Counted from the first letter of the stretch, positions 45,998 through 57,320 are shown. The stretch is DNA of 64,000 bases from Microbacterium sp. zg-Y1090 (GCF_030246945.1 NZ_CP126742.1:1302001-1366000), one strand, 5' to 3'. Numbers and translations are program-made. The notes: generated from the letters alone by a model not told the origin.

Positions 45998-46429
45998 TCA
46001 GCCCGCGAGGGCGCGGGCCTTCAGCGACTCGTACTCGGCCGGGGTGATGGTGCCCTCGTCGAGCAGGCGCTTGGCCTTGGCGATCTCCTCGCTGGGGCTG
46101 GGGCTGGTTCCCGCGACCGACTGGATGTAGGCCGCCTGAGCATCGCGCGCCGACTCGGCCGCCCGCGCGCTGCGGTCGGCCATGCCGCCGCCGCGCGCGA
46201 TGAGGTACACCAGCGCCGTGATGATCGGGAAGAAGATGAGGAAGAAGATCCACACCGCCTTCCACCCGCCGCTCAGCTGGTGGTCGCGGAACAGATCGCT
46301 GATGATCGCGAACAGGGCGAAGAGGTAGGCGATGAAGATGAGCGCCGACAGGAACCACCAGATGAGATCCCAGAACGAGCCCCAGAAACCCTGATACTCC
46401 ACCACGTCGATGAAACGCACGGGGATCAC
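45998..46429 (-). CDS. Small membrane protein with PLDc-N-like helices and SHOCT domain
   Basis: The 143-residue protein has two membrane helices (about 17-45 and 58-78, separated by DLFRDHQLSGGWKAVW, as in PLDc-N regions) and a C-terminal SHOCT motif (EEIAKAKRLLDEGTITPAEYESLKARAL). GTG 46429 follows GAAGGGC. A TAGAGT -10 on the minus strand (46477-46472) would give a leader that begins in the hairpin at 46441-46467. Function unknown. Confidence 0.8.
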   Translation of the reverse strand: MIPVRFIDVVEYQGFWGSFWDLIWWFLSALIFIAYLFALFAIISDLFRDHQLSGGWKAVWIFFLIFFPIITALVYLIARGGGMADRSARAAESARDAQAAYIQSVAGTSPSPSEEIAKAKRLLDEGTITPAEYESLKARALAG

Positions 46430-46440
46430 CGCCCTTCGTC

Positions 46441-46467
46441 GCCGACGACGCGCAGTGCGCCGTCGGC
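46441..46467 (-). promoter_or_regulatory. Hairpin at transcript start of the SHOCT gene
   Basis: GCCGACG (46441-46447) pairs with CGTCGGC (46461-46467), with an inner GCGC/GCGC pair. It lies just downstream of the TAGAGT -10 (46477-46472, minus strand), so it would form the 5' end of the SHOCT mRNA. It could protect the mRNA end or bind a regulator. Confidence 0.4.
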
Positions 46468-46527
46468 GCTCACTCTAGACCCGCCGCTGCGCGCGGGGAA
46501 CGGGGCGGTTCGAGGCGGTCCGCTGGC

Positions 46528-47985
<1,458 letters not shown>

Positions 47986-48137
47986 GATATTGAGCCTGTC
48001 TGGCGGTGAGAGTCCGCCGGGATGAGTGGGTCCACGCCTTTCACTCAGCCGGAGGCGCGGGGCCCCGATCCATTGCCGGGGCACTTCCAGCCTACCGGAG
48101 ATGCTCGAACGCCCCTGCGGGTGCGTATCGTGGGACC

Positions 48138-48854
48138 GTGGCCCGGTGGTTCTTCCAGCGCACGCGTCCTGCGGCGCGCACGCTCTCCCTGCGCTCGCGC
48201 GGCGATGCCGGCGGCGCCCGTCGTGTCGACTTCGAAGCGCTCGCGCCCGACGTCGACACGTTCCTCGGGCAGGCCGCCTATCTGCAGCTGGGGTACTTCG
48301 AGACGCTGAGCGCGCTCATCGCCCCGACCCCCGAGCTGGCGCAGAAGGAGTCGCTGTCGCTCGCGGCCGGCGCCGCGCTGCTCAAGCACCGGGGACTCGT
48401 GCGCCTCATCCGCGACCGCGGCGACGACGCGCTGGAGATCATGCTCCCGTTCCGGGAGCAGCTCGACGCGTTCCGGCGTGCGACGCACGGCGCCCGGCCG
48501 CTGGAGACGATGCTCTCGGTGCACATCACCGCCGGGATGCTCGACGACTTCTACCTCGCGCTGGCATCGAGCTACGGCGAGACCGGTCGCGAGGCCGCCG
48601 GCATCCTCGGCGCGGCGGACGACCGGCAGGCCATCCAGGACATGATCGTGGCCGCCATCGCCTCCGACGAGGAGTGGCGTTCGCTGCTGGCGCTGTGGGG
48701 GCGACGCCTCGTGGGCGACACGCTTCTGGTGGCACGCGCGGCACTGCGTCCGTCGATCCTCGACGAGGCCGACGAGAAGAAGGTGGAGCCGGTCTTCACC
48801 GACCTGCTGGCCGCCCACTCGCGCCGCATGGGTGCGATGGGCCTCGACGCCTGA
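48138..48854 (+). CDS. Ferritin-like fold protein (MiaE_2 family)
   Basis: This 238-residue all-helical protein resembles the actinobacterial ferritin-like MiaE_2 family. Helical segments include QAAYLQLGYFETLSALIA and HITAGMLDDFYLALASSYG. A full set of diiron Glu/His ligands is not obvious by eye, so catalysis is uncertain. GTG 48138 is six bases after TATCGT (48126-48131). It is divergent from the helicase gene and sits beside DUF3107, as in other actinobacteria. Confidence 0.75.
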   Translation: MARWFFQRTRPAARTLSLRSRGDAGGARRVDFEALAPDVDTFLGQAAYLQLGYFETLSALIAPTPELAQKESLSLAAGAALLKHRGLVRLIRDRGDDALEIMLPFREQLDAFRRATHGARPLETMLSVHITAGMLDDFYLALASSYGETGREAAGILGAADDRQAIQDMIVAAIASDEEWRSLLALWGRRLVGDTLLVARAALRPSILDEADEKKVEPVFTDLLAAHSRRMGAMGLDA

Positions 48855-48890
48855 GGCGTCTCGCGGAGACGGATCCGACGCCGCGGACGC

Positions 48891-49181
48891 TCAGCCGATC
48901 CGCAGCCGCGCGCGCTCCGCCTCATCGTCGCGCAGACGGCGCCGGGTGAGCACGGGGAGCAGGGGGAAGAGCACGACCGCCGGCGCGGCGAACGAGGCCA
49001 GCCAGATCCACGGGGTGTCGATGCCCGCTCCGGCCCAGGTCATCGCCGTCCAGACCACGCCGGCGATCGCTGCGCCGAAGACAGGGGCGAGGCCCGCGCC
49101 ACGGGTGTCGCGGCCGCCGACGGCGAAGTGCGCGCCGAAGCCGACGACCACCCCGGCGATGAGGGCGAGAAGGATCTGCAC
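48891..49181 (-). CDS. Small three-helix membrane protein
   Basis: The 96-residue protein has three hydrophobic segments (about 3-20, 32-50 and 57-78) and a basic C terminus (RRRLRDDEAERARLRIG). GTG 49181 begins three bases after the DUF3107 stop, so the two are probably one transcript. No family recognised with confidence; function unknown. Confidence 0.6.
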   Translation of the reverse strand: MQILLALIAGVVVGFGAHFAVGGRDTRGAGLAPVFGAAIAGVVWTAMTWAGAGIDTPWIWLASFAAPAVVLFPLLPVLTRRRLRDDEAERARLRIG

Positions 49182-49184
49182 GGG

Positions 49185-49409
49185 TCAGCCGACGAAGCCG
49201 ATGCGGCGCGACTCCTCGGTGCCGATCTCGATGTAGGCGAGGGTCGCGGTGGGCACGATGTAGGAGTTGCCCTTCACGTCGGCGAAGCTGACGTGGGTGG
49301 CGCCGGACTCCAGAGCCTGCGCGACCGAGCTCTTGACGGCGTCGGCCGACTCGTTGGTCTCGAAGCCGAGCTCACGGCCGGTGTTGACGATGCCGATGCG
49401 GATCTCCAC
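49185..49409 (-). CDS. DUF3107 conserved small protein
   Basis: This 74-residue protein reads VEIRIGIVNTGRELGFETNE at the start and ends SYIVPTATLAYIEIGTEE plus a short tail, the DUF3107 family conserved throughout actinobacteria. GTG 49409 is preceded by GGAAAGG. An upstream in-frame start at 49475 would add a non-conserved stretch. Function unknown. Confidence 0.9.
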   Translation of the reverse strand: MEIRIGIVNTGRELGFETNESADAVKSSVAQALESGATHVSFADVKGNSYIVPTATLAYIEIGTEESRRIGFVG

Positions 49410-49565
49410 GGGTGACTGCCTTTCCGGCCCCGGCCATCGCCGCGGGCGCATTCCGACTCTACGACACGGCGGCACCCGCGAGGCGGCGCCGACGCGGCCG
49501 CTCGCTGTCGGCGAACGGGGCCGTGCGTCGGGCGATGTCGCCGGGGCGGGTTAGCGTGGCATGCG

Positions 49566-52500
49566 ATGCGACAGACTCAGCAGCCGGCACCCGAAGCCGG
49601 CACCGACGCCGCCTTCGTCCCGGACTCCGCTCAGCGCCGCGTGCTGGCCCTCGAGCCCGGTGCCTCGGCGGTGGTCGTCGGCGCGCCCGGAACCGGCAAG
49701 ACGGCGACCCTCGTGGCGCGCGTGCACGCGCTCGTGCAGGCGGGGGTCGATCCCGACGCTATCGTCGTGCTCACGGCCAGTCGCACCGCGGCCACGCTGC
49801 TGCGCGATCGCCTCGCCCTGGCGATCGGGCGGGCGACCGCCGGCCCGCTCGCACGCTCGGTGGCGTCGCTGGCGTTCCAACTGGTGCGCGGAGCCGAAGT
49901 GCATGCGGGTGCCGAGCCTCCGCAGCTGCTCACCGGCGCCGACGAAGACCAGCTGGTGCAGGAGCTGCTCGCCGGTGACGCCGACGACGAAGCCACCGGC
50001 TCGTCGCGGTGGCCGGAATGGCTGCCCGCCCCCATCCGGTCGACGGCCGGGTTCCGGGCCGAGGTGCGCACCTTCCTCGCCGAGTGCACGACGCTCGGCG
50101 TCGCCCCGTCGCGCCTGCACGCGCTGGGGGAGCGGCTGCAGCTGCCGGCCTGGCGGTCGCTGGCCTCTTTCGCGATCGAGTACGAGCGTGTCCGCGCCGA
50201 CATGCGGGGAGCGCATCGCGACGCTGCGGGACTCGTGCGCGAAGCCGTCGGCATCCTGCGCACGAGCGCTCCCGGTGCACCGGCGCTCGGCGCCTTCGCC
50301 GGGGTGCGGGTGGTGCTCGTCGACGACGCGCAGGAGCTCACCCTCGGCGGCGTGGAGCTGCTGGAGGCGTGCCGCGCCCTGGGGATCGCCGTGACGGCGT
50401 TCGGCGATCCCGACGTCGGTTCGGGCAGCTTCCGGGGGGCCTCGCCGCGCAACTTCGCGCGCCTGGCCGCAGCGGCGGACCCGATCGTGCTCACCGGCGC
50501 CCATCGCGGCTCTCCCGCGCAACGGGCGCTGCTGGCGGCGGTCACCGAGCGCATCGGCGCTGTCGGCATCGTCAGCCATCGCCTGCGCCCGGCAGACCCG
50601 GACGACACCGTCGTACCGGATGCCACGGTGCGTGCGTTCGCGCTGCGCTCTCCGTCCGAGGAGTTCGACGCCATCGCGCGCCTGCTGCGCGAGCGTCACC
50701 TGCGGGACGGGGTGGCGTGGGATCGGTGCGCCGTCATCGCCCACGACACCCGTCAGGTCGCCGCGCTGGAAGCGGAGTTGAGCGCGCGGGAGGTGCCCGC
50801 CCGTGCCAGCGGTCCCGGTCGGGCCCTGGGGGTGCTGCGCCCCGTGCGCGACCTGCTGCGACTGCTCGAGCTGTCCGCCCGTCCGTCTTCGGAGTGGGCC
50901 TACGACGACGTCGCCGACGTGCTGCTGGGCATCGCCGGCGGAATGGACCCCGTCGAGCTGCGGCGGCTGCGCACAGCCCTGCGCCAGGCGGAGCTGGTCG
51001 CCGGCGGGGAGCGCGGCGGGCAGGAGCTGGTGGTGTCCGGCATGGCGCGTCCGCTCGAACTCGACCTCGTCGACACCAGGGAGGCACGCCGCGCCGCGCG
51101 GGCGGCGCGCACCCTCGAGAGTCTCGCTTCGCAGCACGCGGCGGGAGCCACGGTGCACGAGATGCTGTGGACGGCGTGGGAGCGGTCGGGACTGCAGGCC
51201 CCGTGGGCCGAGGCCGCCGCCGGGCACGGACCGCTCGCCGAGCAGGCCAACCGCGACCTCGACGCCGTGGTGGCGCTGTTCCAAGCCGCCAAGCGCGCGG
51301 TCGAGCGTGAGGACGGTGCGCCGCCGCTGGCGTTCGTCCGCAGCATCCTCGACAGCGACGTGGCCGAGGACCGCCTCACCGCACCGCCCCCCGAGGCATC
51401 CGTGCGGGTGCTCACCCCCGCGGGTTCGCTCGGCCTGGAGTTCGACACCGTGGTGGTGGCGGGTGTGCAGGAGGGCGTCTGGCCCAACACCCGCCTGCGC
51501 GGGAGCCTGCTGGAGACGTGGCGGCTCGCGGGTGCGGTCGCGGGCGACGATGCCACCGATGTGCTCGATCGCCGGCGCCAGGCGATGCACGACGAGCTGA
51601 GGCTGTTCGCCCGTGCGGTCTCCCGTGCGACCTCGCGACTGATCGTGACGGCTGTGGACGACGACGACACCGGGCCGAGCGTGCTGTTCGAGCTGCTGCC
51701 CGATCCGGAGCCGGCTCCGCGTGAAGCGGAGCATCCGCTCACCCTGCGTGGGCTCGTGGCGCTGCACCGTCGAGCGCTCACCGATGTCGCCGCACCGGCT
51801 GCGGCACGCGCGGCCGCCCCGGGCCAGCTGGCCCTGCTCGCCGACGCGGGCGTCGCCGGAGCCGATCCGGCACAGTGGTACGGCGTCGCCGGGCCCACCT
51901 CCACCGCGCCGCTGCGGGACCTCGAGAAGGAAGACGTGCGCGTCTCGCCGTCGCGGCTGCAGGCGCTGGAGGAGTGCCAGCTCAGCTGGGTCATCGGCGA
52001 CCTGGGAGGCGACCCGGGGGGCTCGGTCGCCGGCCTCGGAACCCTGATCCACGCCGCGCTCGAGCACGGGGCGGGTCTGGACGAAGAGGGGCTGTGGGAC
52101 ATCGTGGCGCAGCGCTGGGGCGAACTCGAGTTCGACGCCGTGTGGCGCGCGCGCGCCGAGCAGACCCGCGCCCGCGACCTCGTCCGCCGGCTCCACCGCT
52201 ACCTGCGCGACGCCGAGCGCGACGGGGTGCGTCTGGTCAGCGCGGAACCGCACTTCGAGGTGCCGATCGCGCTTCCCGATGCCGCAGAGCACGGCGCCCT
52301 GCTCAGCGGCTACATCGACCGCGTCGAGATCGGCCCCGACGGTCAGGTGGTCATCGTCGATCTCAAGACAGGCAAGACCGAGCCGCAGACCGACAAGGCC
52401 GTCGCCGACAACCCGCAGCTGGCGGCCTATCAGCTGGCGTTCGAGACCGGAGCCGTGCCCGCGCCGGAAGGCGCCCGCCCCGGCGGCGCCAAGCTTCTCG

Positions 52501-52712
52501 TGCTGCGCCCGTCCGCGGCATCCAAGGACTACGTGACACCCCGGCAGCTGCCGTTCGACGACGAATCCCGTGCCGCGTTCGTCTCCCGCGTCGTCGCCGC
52601 CGTCGAGGTCATGCGCGGCGACGCGTTCGTCGCCCCCTACGAGGAGCACTGCCGTGATGAGCATTCCTACGGCCTGTGCCGCATCCACACGATCGGAGCG
52701 GTGAGCTCGTGA
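49566..52712 (+). CDS. adnA: AdnA-like helicase-nuclease subunit
   Basis: This 1048-residue UvrD-family protein with a C-terminal RecB-like nuclease pairs with the next gene as AdnA of the AdnAB double-strand-break resection machine. Walker A is GAPGTGKT (Lys45). The Walker B motif reads VVLVDDAQEL instead of DExxD, and other motor motifs are weak, which fits AdnA being the lesser motor. The nuclease motif is in IVDLKTGK (Asp932, Lys934). Three cysteines (LEECQ, EEHCRD, GLCRI) flank the nuclease, one short of an AddB-type Fe-S set. ATG 49566 follows TAGCGT by eight bases. It overlaps adnB by four bases. Confidence 0.9.
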   Translation: MRQTQQPAPEAGTDAAFVPDSAQRRVLALEPGASAVVVGAPGTGKTATLVARVHALVQAGVDPDAIVVLTASRTAATLLRDRLALAIGRATAGPLARSVASLAFQLVRGAEVHAGAEPPQLLTGADEDQLVQELLAGDADDEATGSSRWPEWLPAPIRSTAGFRAEVRTFLAECTTLGVAPSRLHALGERLQLPAWRSLASFAIEYERVRADMRGAHRDAAGLVREAVGILRTSAPGAPALGAFAGVRVVLVDDAQELTLGGVELLEACRALGIAVTAFGDPDVGSGSFRGASPRNFARLAAAADPIVLTGAHRGSPAQRALLAAVTERIGAVGIVSHRLRPADPDDTVVPDATVRAFALRSPSEEFDAIARLLRERHLRDGVAWDRCAVIAHDTRQVAALEAELSAREVPARASGPGRALGVLRPVRDLLRLLELSARPSSEWAYDDVADVLLGIAGGMDPVELRRLRTALRQAELVAGGERGGQELVVSGMARPLELDLVDTREARRAARAARTLESLASQHAAGATVHEMLWTAWERSGLQAPWAEAAAGHGPLAEQANRDLDAVVALFQAAKRAVEREDGAPPLAFVRSILDSDVAEDRLTAPPPEASVRVLTPAGSLGLEFDTVVVAGVQEGVWPNTRLRGSLLETWRLAGAVAGDDATDVLDRRRQAMHDELRLFARAVSRATSRLIVTAVDDDDTGPSVLFELLPDPEPAPREAEHPLTLRGLVALHRRALTDVAAPAAARAAAPGQLALLADAGVAGADPAQWYGVAGPTSTAPLRDLEKEDVRVSPSRLQALEECQLSWVIGDLGGDPGGSVAGLGTLIHAALEHGAGLDEEGLWDIVAQRWGELEFDAVWRARAEQTRARDLVRRLHRYLRDAERDGVRLVSAEPHFEVPIALPDAAEHGALLSGYIDRVEIGPDGQVVIVDLKTGKTEPQTDKAVADNPQLAAYQLAFETGAVPAPEGARPGGAKLLVLRPSAASKDYVTPRQLPFDDESRAAFVSRVVAAVEVMRGDAFVAPYEEHCRDEHSYGLCRIHTIGAVSS

Positions 52713-55700
52713 GCACCGTCATCCCCGCCCACGTCATCGCCGCAGCGCTCGGGCAGTTCCCGCCGACGCCCGAGCAGGCCGCCGTCATCGAATCATCGCT
52801 GCAGCCCGGCCTCGTCGTCGCCGGGGCCGGCAGCGGCAAGACCGAGACGATGGCCGGACGCGTCGTGTGGCTCGTGGCCAACGGGCTCGTCCGGCGCGAC
52901 CAGGTGCTCGGCCTCACCTTCACGCGCAAAGCGGCGGGCGAACTCGCCGAGCGCATCCAGCGCCGGCTGCAGCGCCTCGCCGAGTTCGAGCGGCGTGGTC
53001 TCGTGCCCCACCTGCCGCGGCTGCACGCGGAGGGCCGGCTCGACGTCTTCGCCGCCGCGACGACGGACGCCGAGCGCCGGGCCGCCCTGGCGGCACTGAC
53101 GGCGCACACCGGCGCCGTCGCCCCCGGCGGTGACGACGAATCGCTCCTCCTGCGGCCCACCGTCGCGACCTACAACAGCTTCGCCGACGCCATCGTGCGC
53201 GAGCACGCCGTGCGCATCGGGCGCGACGGCGAGGCGGCCGTGCTCAGCGACTCCGCCGCCTGGCTGCTGATGCGGCGGGTCGTGCTCTCCTCCGACGATC
53301 CGCGGCTCGAGGAGCGCGGCGAATCGGTGCGCACCCTCATCGATGCGGCGCTGCGCATCGCCCGCGACAGCGTCGACAACCTCGTTCCGCTGCCCGACCT
53401 CGCCGCGTTCCCCGCCCGCTTCGCCGACGTGCTGGAGCGGCCATCGGAGAATCGTCGCACCGTCGTGTACGCCGATGTGGCGCGGGCGGCCGACAAAGTG
53501 GACGCGCTGTCGCTGCTGGCGGACCTCGCCGCCGAGTACGGGCGGCAGAAGGCGCGGCTGGGCGTCATCGACTTCTCCGACCAGGTCGCCGGCGCACTCG
53601 AAGTGGTCGGCAGCCACCCGGCCGTCGCCGACGAGCTGCGCGACCGTTACCGGGTGGTGCTGCTGGACGAGTACCAGGACACCTCGGTCGTGCAGACCGA
53701 CCTGCTGGCGACGCTCTTCCGCGGCACCGGGGTGATGGCGGTGGGCGACCCCCACCAGTCGATCTACGGCTGGCGCGGCGCCAGCGCCGGCAACCTGGGG
53801 GACTTCGCGCGGGCGTTCGCCGACGGCGGCGCCAGCGGACGGTTCGCGCTGCGCACGAGCTGGCGCAACAGCCGGCAGGTGCTCACGGCCGCGAACGCCG
53901 TGCTCGAACCGCTGTCGGCGGGCGCCCCCGTGCCGGTGGACGAGCTGCTCGCCCGCCCCGGAGCCCCGGACGGCGACGTGCGGATCGCGTTCGAGGACGA
54001 CCTGGATGCCGAGACCGATCGCGTGGCGGCGTGGTTCGAGGACGTCCGTCGTCAGCGCGCCCGGGCGGGCAGGCCGACGACCGGGGCGATCCTCTTCCGC
54101 AGCAAGAAGCACATGGTGCGCTTCGCCGACGCCCTCGGTCGCCGCGGCATCCCTCACCGCATCCTGGGACTCGGCGGCCTGCTGTCGACGCCGGAGGTCG
54201 TGGACGTCGTCTCCGCGCTGCGGGTCATCGCTGATCCGACGGCCGGTTCCTCGCTCATCCGGCTGCTGTCGGGTCCCCGGTGGGCGATCGGCCTGGCGGA
54301 CCTCCGCGCCCTGGCGCAACTGGCGCGCCGCATCGTGCGGCACGACCACGCGCTGCAGCCGCTGGACCCCGATGTCGCCGAGCGGCTGCGCGGTTCGGCG
54401 GGCGAGGACCAGGGTTCGCTCATCGACGCCCTCGACTTCGTGCTGCGCCACCCCGCCGACCACGGCTGGCTGGCGGGATTCACCCCCGCCGCCCGCGAGC
54501 GGCTGCGGGAGGCGGGCGCGGTCTTCGCCGGCCTGCGCCGGGCGGCGCGACTGCCCATCCCCGAACTCGTGCGGCTGATCGAGCTGGAGCTGCGGCTGGA
54601 CGTGGAGCTCGCGGCGAACGAGGCCCGGGGCCCTGCCCGCATCGCGAACGAGCAGCTGCGCGCGTTCGTGGACGAGCTGCACGGCTTCCTCGCCGCCGAC
54701 GAGACCGGGTCGCTCTCGAGCCTGCTGGCATGGCTCGACCACGCCGAGAAGCTCGACGAGTTCGCTCCGCGCACCGAGCCGCCCGAGGACGACGTGGTGC
54801 AGCTGCTCACCATCCACGGCTCGAAGGGGCTCGAGTGGGATGCCGTCGCCGTGGTGCGCCTGGTCACCGACGAGCTGCCCACCGCGGCGAAGGACACCAA
54901 GGGGTGGCTCGGCTTCGGCGTGCTGCCCTACGAGTTCCGCGGCGACGCGCCGTGGCTGCCGCGCCTGCAGTGGTCGAGGCAGGACGCGCCCACCCAGCAG
55001 GCGCTCAAGGCATCACTCGAGCAGTTCGTCGCCGATCAACGCGCCCGCCAGCTCGAGGAGGACAGGCGCTTGGCCTACGTCGCCGTGACGCGCGCCCGCG
55101 ATCACCTGCTGCTGTCCGGGTCGAGCTGGTCGGGGACGCGCAGCGCCCGGGAACCCAGCGTGTTCCTGCGGGAGATGGCCGAGGCCCTGCACCTCGAGCC
55201 GCCGGCGCCGGAGGCCGGCGAGAACCCCTACCTCGGCGAGCGGCGGCTGCTGAGCTGGCCGATCGACCCGCTGGGTGCTCGGCGCCCCGCCGTGCAGGCC
55301 GCTGCGACGGCGGTCGCGCGGGCGAGGAAAGCCGAGCCGGTCGAGCCGCAGCCCGAGCTGGAACTGCTGCTGGCCGAGCGGGCGGCACGCGCCGCCGACC
55401 GGGTGCGCTCCGCGCCGACGCGCATTCCGGCGTCGCGCTACAAGGACTTCATCGCCGATTTCGCCGGCACCGTCGCCGCCATCGCGCGGCCGCTGCCCGA
55501 GCGTCCCTACCGCCAGACCCGGCTGGGCACCCTCTTCCACGCGTGGGTCGAGCACCGGTCCGGGCTGGTGGGTGCGGGCTCCTCCGCCGACGACGCCCTG
55601 TGGGAGCTCGACGACGAGGCGGCCGACGGGGGCGTGGGGCTGTCGGCTGACGACGCCGAGGCGATGGCCGCGCTGAAGGACGCCTTCGCGGCCACGGAGT

Positions 55701-55996
55701 GGGCGCCCCTGCGGCCCATCGCCGTGGAAACCGAGATCGACTTCACCATGCCCGGCCCCGATGGGCGCGAGCACGTCATCATCTGCAAGCTCGACGCCGT
55801 CTACCGGCGCGCCGATCGCATCGAGATCGTCGACTGGAAGACCGGGCGTCCGCCGCGCAACGACGACGAGCGCCGTGAACGCATGGTGCAGCTGGAGCTG
55901 TACCGGCAGGCGTATCACGCCAAGCACGGGGTGCCGCTGGAAGACATCGACGTGGCGCTGGTGTACGTCGCCGACGGCGTGGTGCTGCGCGGCTGA
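52709..55996 (+). CDS. adnB: AdnB-like helicase-nuclease subunit
   Basis: This 1095-residue partner of AdnA has a full set of UvrD motor motifs: GAGSGKTET (Lys44), LTFTRKAAGEL, VVLLDEYQDTS, GDPHQSIYGWRGA, IHGSKGLEWDAV and YVAVTRARDHLL. The C-terminal PD-(D/E)XK nuclease motif is IVDWKTGR (Asp1042, Lys1044). It is the lead motor that translocates on one strand while both nucleases cut. GTG 52709 overlaps the adnA stop (GTGA), ensuring equal synthesis. There is no recBCD or addAB in the window. Confidence 0.93.
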   Translation: MSTVIPAHVIAAALGQFPPTPEQAAVIESSLQPGLVVAGAGSGKTETMAGRVVWLVANGLVRRDQVLGLTFTRKAAGELAERIQRRLQRLAEFERRGLVPHLPRLHAEGRLDVFAAATTDAERRAALAALTAHTGAVAPGGDDESLLLRPTVATYNSFADAIVREHAVRIGRDGEAAVLSDSAAWLLMRRVVLSSDDPRLEERGESVRTLIDAALRIARDSVDNLVPLPDLAAFPARFADVLERPSENRRTVVYADVARAADKVDALSLLADLAAEYGRQKARLGVIDFSDQVAGALEVVGSHPAVADELRDRYRVVLLDEYQDTSVVQTDLLATLFRGTGVMAVGDPHQSIYGWRGASAGNLGDFARAFADGGASGRFALRTSWRNSRQVLTAANAVLEPLSAGAPVPVDELLARPGAPDGDVRIAFEDDLDAETDRVAAWFEDVRRQRARAGRPTTGAILFRSKKHMVRFADALGRRGIPHRILGLGGLLSTPEVVDVVSALRVIADPTAGSSLIRLLSGPRWAIGLADLRALAQLARRIVRHDHALQPLDPDVAERLRGSAGEDQGSLIDALDFVLRHPADHGWLAGFTPAARERLREAGAVFAGLRRAARLPIPELVRLIELELRLDVELAANEARGPARIANEQLRAFVDELHGFLAADETGSLSSLLAWLDHAEKLDEFAPRTEPPEDDVVQLLTIHGSKGLEWDAVAVVRLVTDELPTAAKDTKGWLGFGVLPYEFRGDAPWLPRLQWSRQDAPTQQALKASLEQFVADQRARQLEEDRRLAYVAVTRARDHLLLSGSSWSGTRSAREPSVFLREMAEALHLEPPAPEAGENPYLGERRLLSWPIDPLGARRPAVQAAATAVARARKAEPVEPQPELELLLAERAARAADRVRSAPTRIPASRYKDFIADFAGTVAAIARPLPERPYRQTRLGTLFHAWVEHRSGLVGAGSSADDALWELDDEAADGGVGLSADDAEAMAALKDAFAATEWAPLRPIAVETEIDFTMPGPDGREHVIICKLDAVYRRADRIEIVDWKTGRPPRNDDERRERMVQLELYRQAYHAKHGVPLEDIDVALVYVADGVVLRG

Positions 55997-56039
55997 CCCG
56001 GGGCACGGCCGGGACCGCGGGAGCGCCGGAGCGCGGGAG

Positions 56040-57320
56040 CTACTCGGCGGCGCGCCAGCGGCGCAGCGCGTTGCGCGCGGACTCGTCCCGCTCCTGCTCG
56101 TGCGCCGAGCCGGGATCCTCGGAAGGCAGCGCATCGTCCATGCCGTGGTCCGTGCCCGCCGAGCGCGGCGCCGGGGAACCGGCGTCATCGTCGGAGAACA
56201 GTGAGAGTTCGAGGGGCTGGGTGACCTGCGCGGCCGGGTCGCCGTCGTCGGCGGCGGTGTCCTGCGCGAACATCGACAGCGTCGAGGGGTCGTAGGCATC
56301 GGTCTGCATCGAGGTGTCGACGATCTCGCCGGTCGCGTCGGACATGCGGCCGACGCTCGCGAGGGCGTCGTCGACGTCGACGGCGTCGGTGGACACCAGG
56401 GGCGTCTCGCCGACCCCCTCGGCCAGCGACTCCAGCAGCGCGACGGCGTCGGCCACCACGCTCTCGCTGCCCGCGGCGTGGCCGTGAACGAGCCACTTGG
56501 CGAACTCCAGCTCGGCGTGGAGCCGGGCGCGGTCGCGCAGGCGGGCATCCGGTGCCCGGTGCGCGCGCGTCAGGTAGCCGCCGTAGACGTCCTCCGCTGC
56601 GGTGGGAGCGCTCGCGAGCCACTTCAGGTCGGCGGCGGGGTCTCCGACGCTGAGGCCGTGCCAGTCGAGCAGGCCGGTCACGGTGGGGATGTCGTCGACG
56701 TCTTCGAGGAGGAACGCCGTGGGCTCGACGCCGCCGAGGGTGACGGCGGCCTCGAAGCGCCAGAGCGCGTCTGCCGCCAGCGCCGTGCTCCACCGGCGCA
56801 GCAGGGCGAAGGGCAGCAGCCCGGTCGCCTCGGCGCGGTCCAGCATCCGCTCGGCTTCGTCGCGCACCTGAGCCGGCGTGCGCGAGGGCAGTCCGGCGTC
56901 GCGGACGACCGACGTCGGCAGCGCGTGCACATCGGCGATCGCCGCTCCGAGCGACTCGGCCACACCGCGCCCGGGCGGCACGTGGGCGGCCTCGACCCGG
57001 TAGCCCGGCAGCAGGTCGCACACCACGACACGGGATGCGCCCAGGCCAGCCTCGCCCAGCACCTCGGGGGCTCGGAAGGGCAGCACGCCGCGGACGCCGG
57101 CGGACAGGGCCCGCAGCACACGCACCTGCGCGGCCAGTTCGTCGGCGGCGTCGGCGGAGGTGGGGACGCGCACGACGACGCGGCGACCGTCATCGAGGTC
57201 CGCGACCGCCGCGTCGAAGCGGCCGGCGGCGCCTTCGGTCAACTCACCCACTCCGACGACGACCGCCCGGGGGAGGGCCGACGTGACCGACGCGGCTAGA
57301 GTGAAGGGTGAGCGTGCCAT
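56040..57320 (-). CDS. Phosphotransferase-fold protein lacking the catalytic loop
   Basis: The 426-residue protein has an APH-type kinase fold (about 1-290) and a long acidic, Ser/Asp-rich tail. The metal-binding region GLLDWHGLSVGDPAADLKWLA (about 216-236) is normal. The catalytic loop, HGDLxxxN in active enzymes, reads LGGVEPTAF (about 193-202), without the catalytic Asp. It may be a pseudokinase or a ligand-binding protein. ATG 57320 is placed by TACCCT seven bases upstream on the minus strand. It is convergent with adnB and divergent from nudC. Confidence 0.75.
   Translation of the reverse strand: MARSPFTLAASVTSALPRAVVVGVGELTEGAAGRFDAAVADLDDGRRVVVRVPTSADAADELAAQVRVLRALSAGVRGVLPFRAPEVLGEAGLGASRVVVCDLLPGYRVEAAHVPPGRGVAESLGAAIADVHALPTSVVRDAGLPSRTPAQVRDEAERMLDRAEATGLLPFALLRRWSTALAADALWRFEAAVTLGGVEPTAFLLEDVDDIPTVTGLLDWHGLSVGDPAADLKWLASAPTAAEDVYGGYLTRAHRAPDARLRDRARLHAELEFAKWLVHGHAAGSESVVADAVALLESLAEGVGETPLVSTDAVDVDDALASVGRMSDATGEIVDTSMQTDAYDPSTLSMFAQDTAADDGDPAAQVTQPLELSLFSDDDAGSPAPRSAGTDHGMDDALPSEDPGSAHEQERDESARNALRRWRAAE

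Noticed and set aside
49551..52688. A 1045-codon open frame antisense to adnA
   Set aside because: Its translation is Arg/Gly/His-rich with no domain, and the plus strand has clear helicase and nuclease motifs. Long antisense frames are a by-product of GC-rich third positions.
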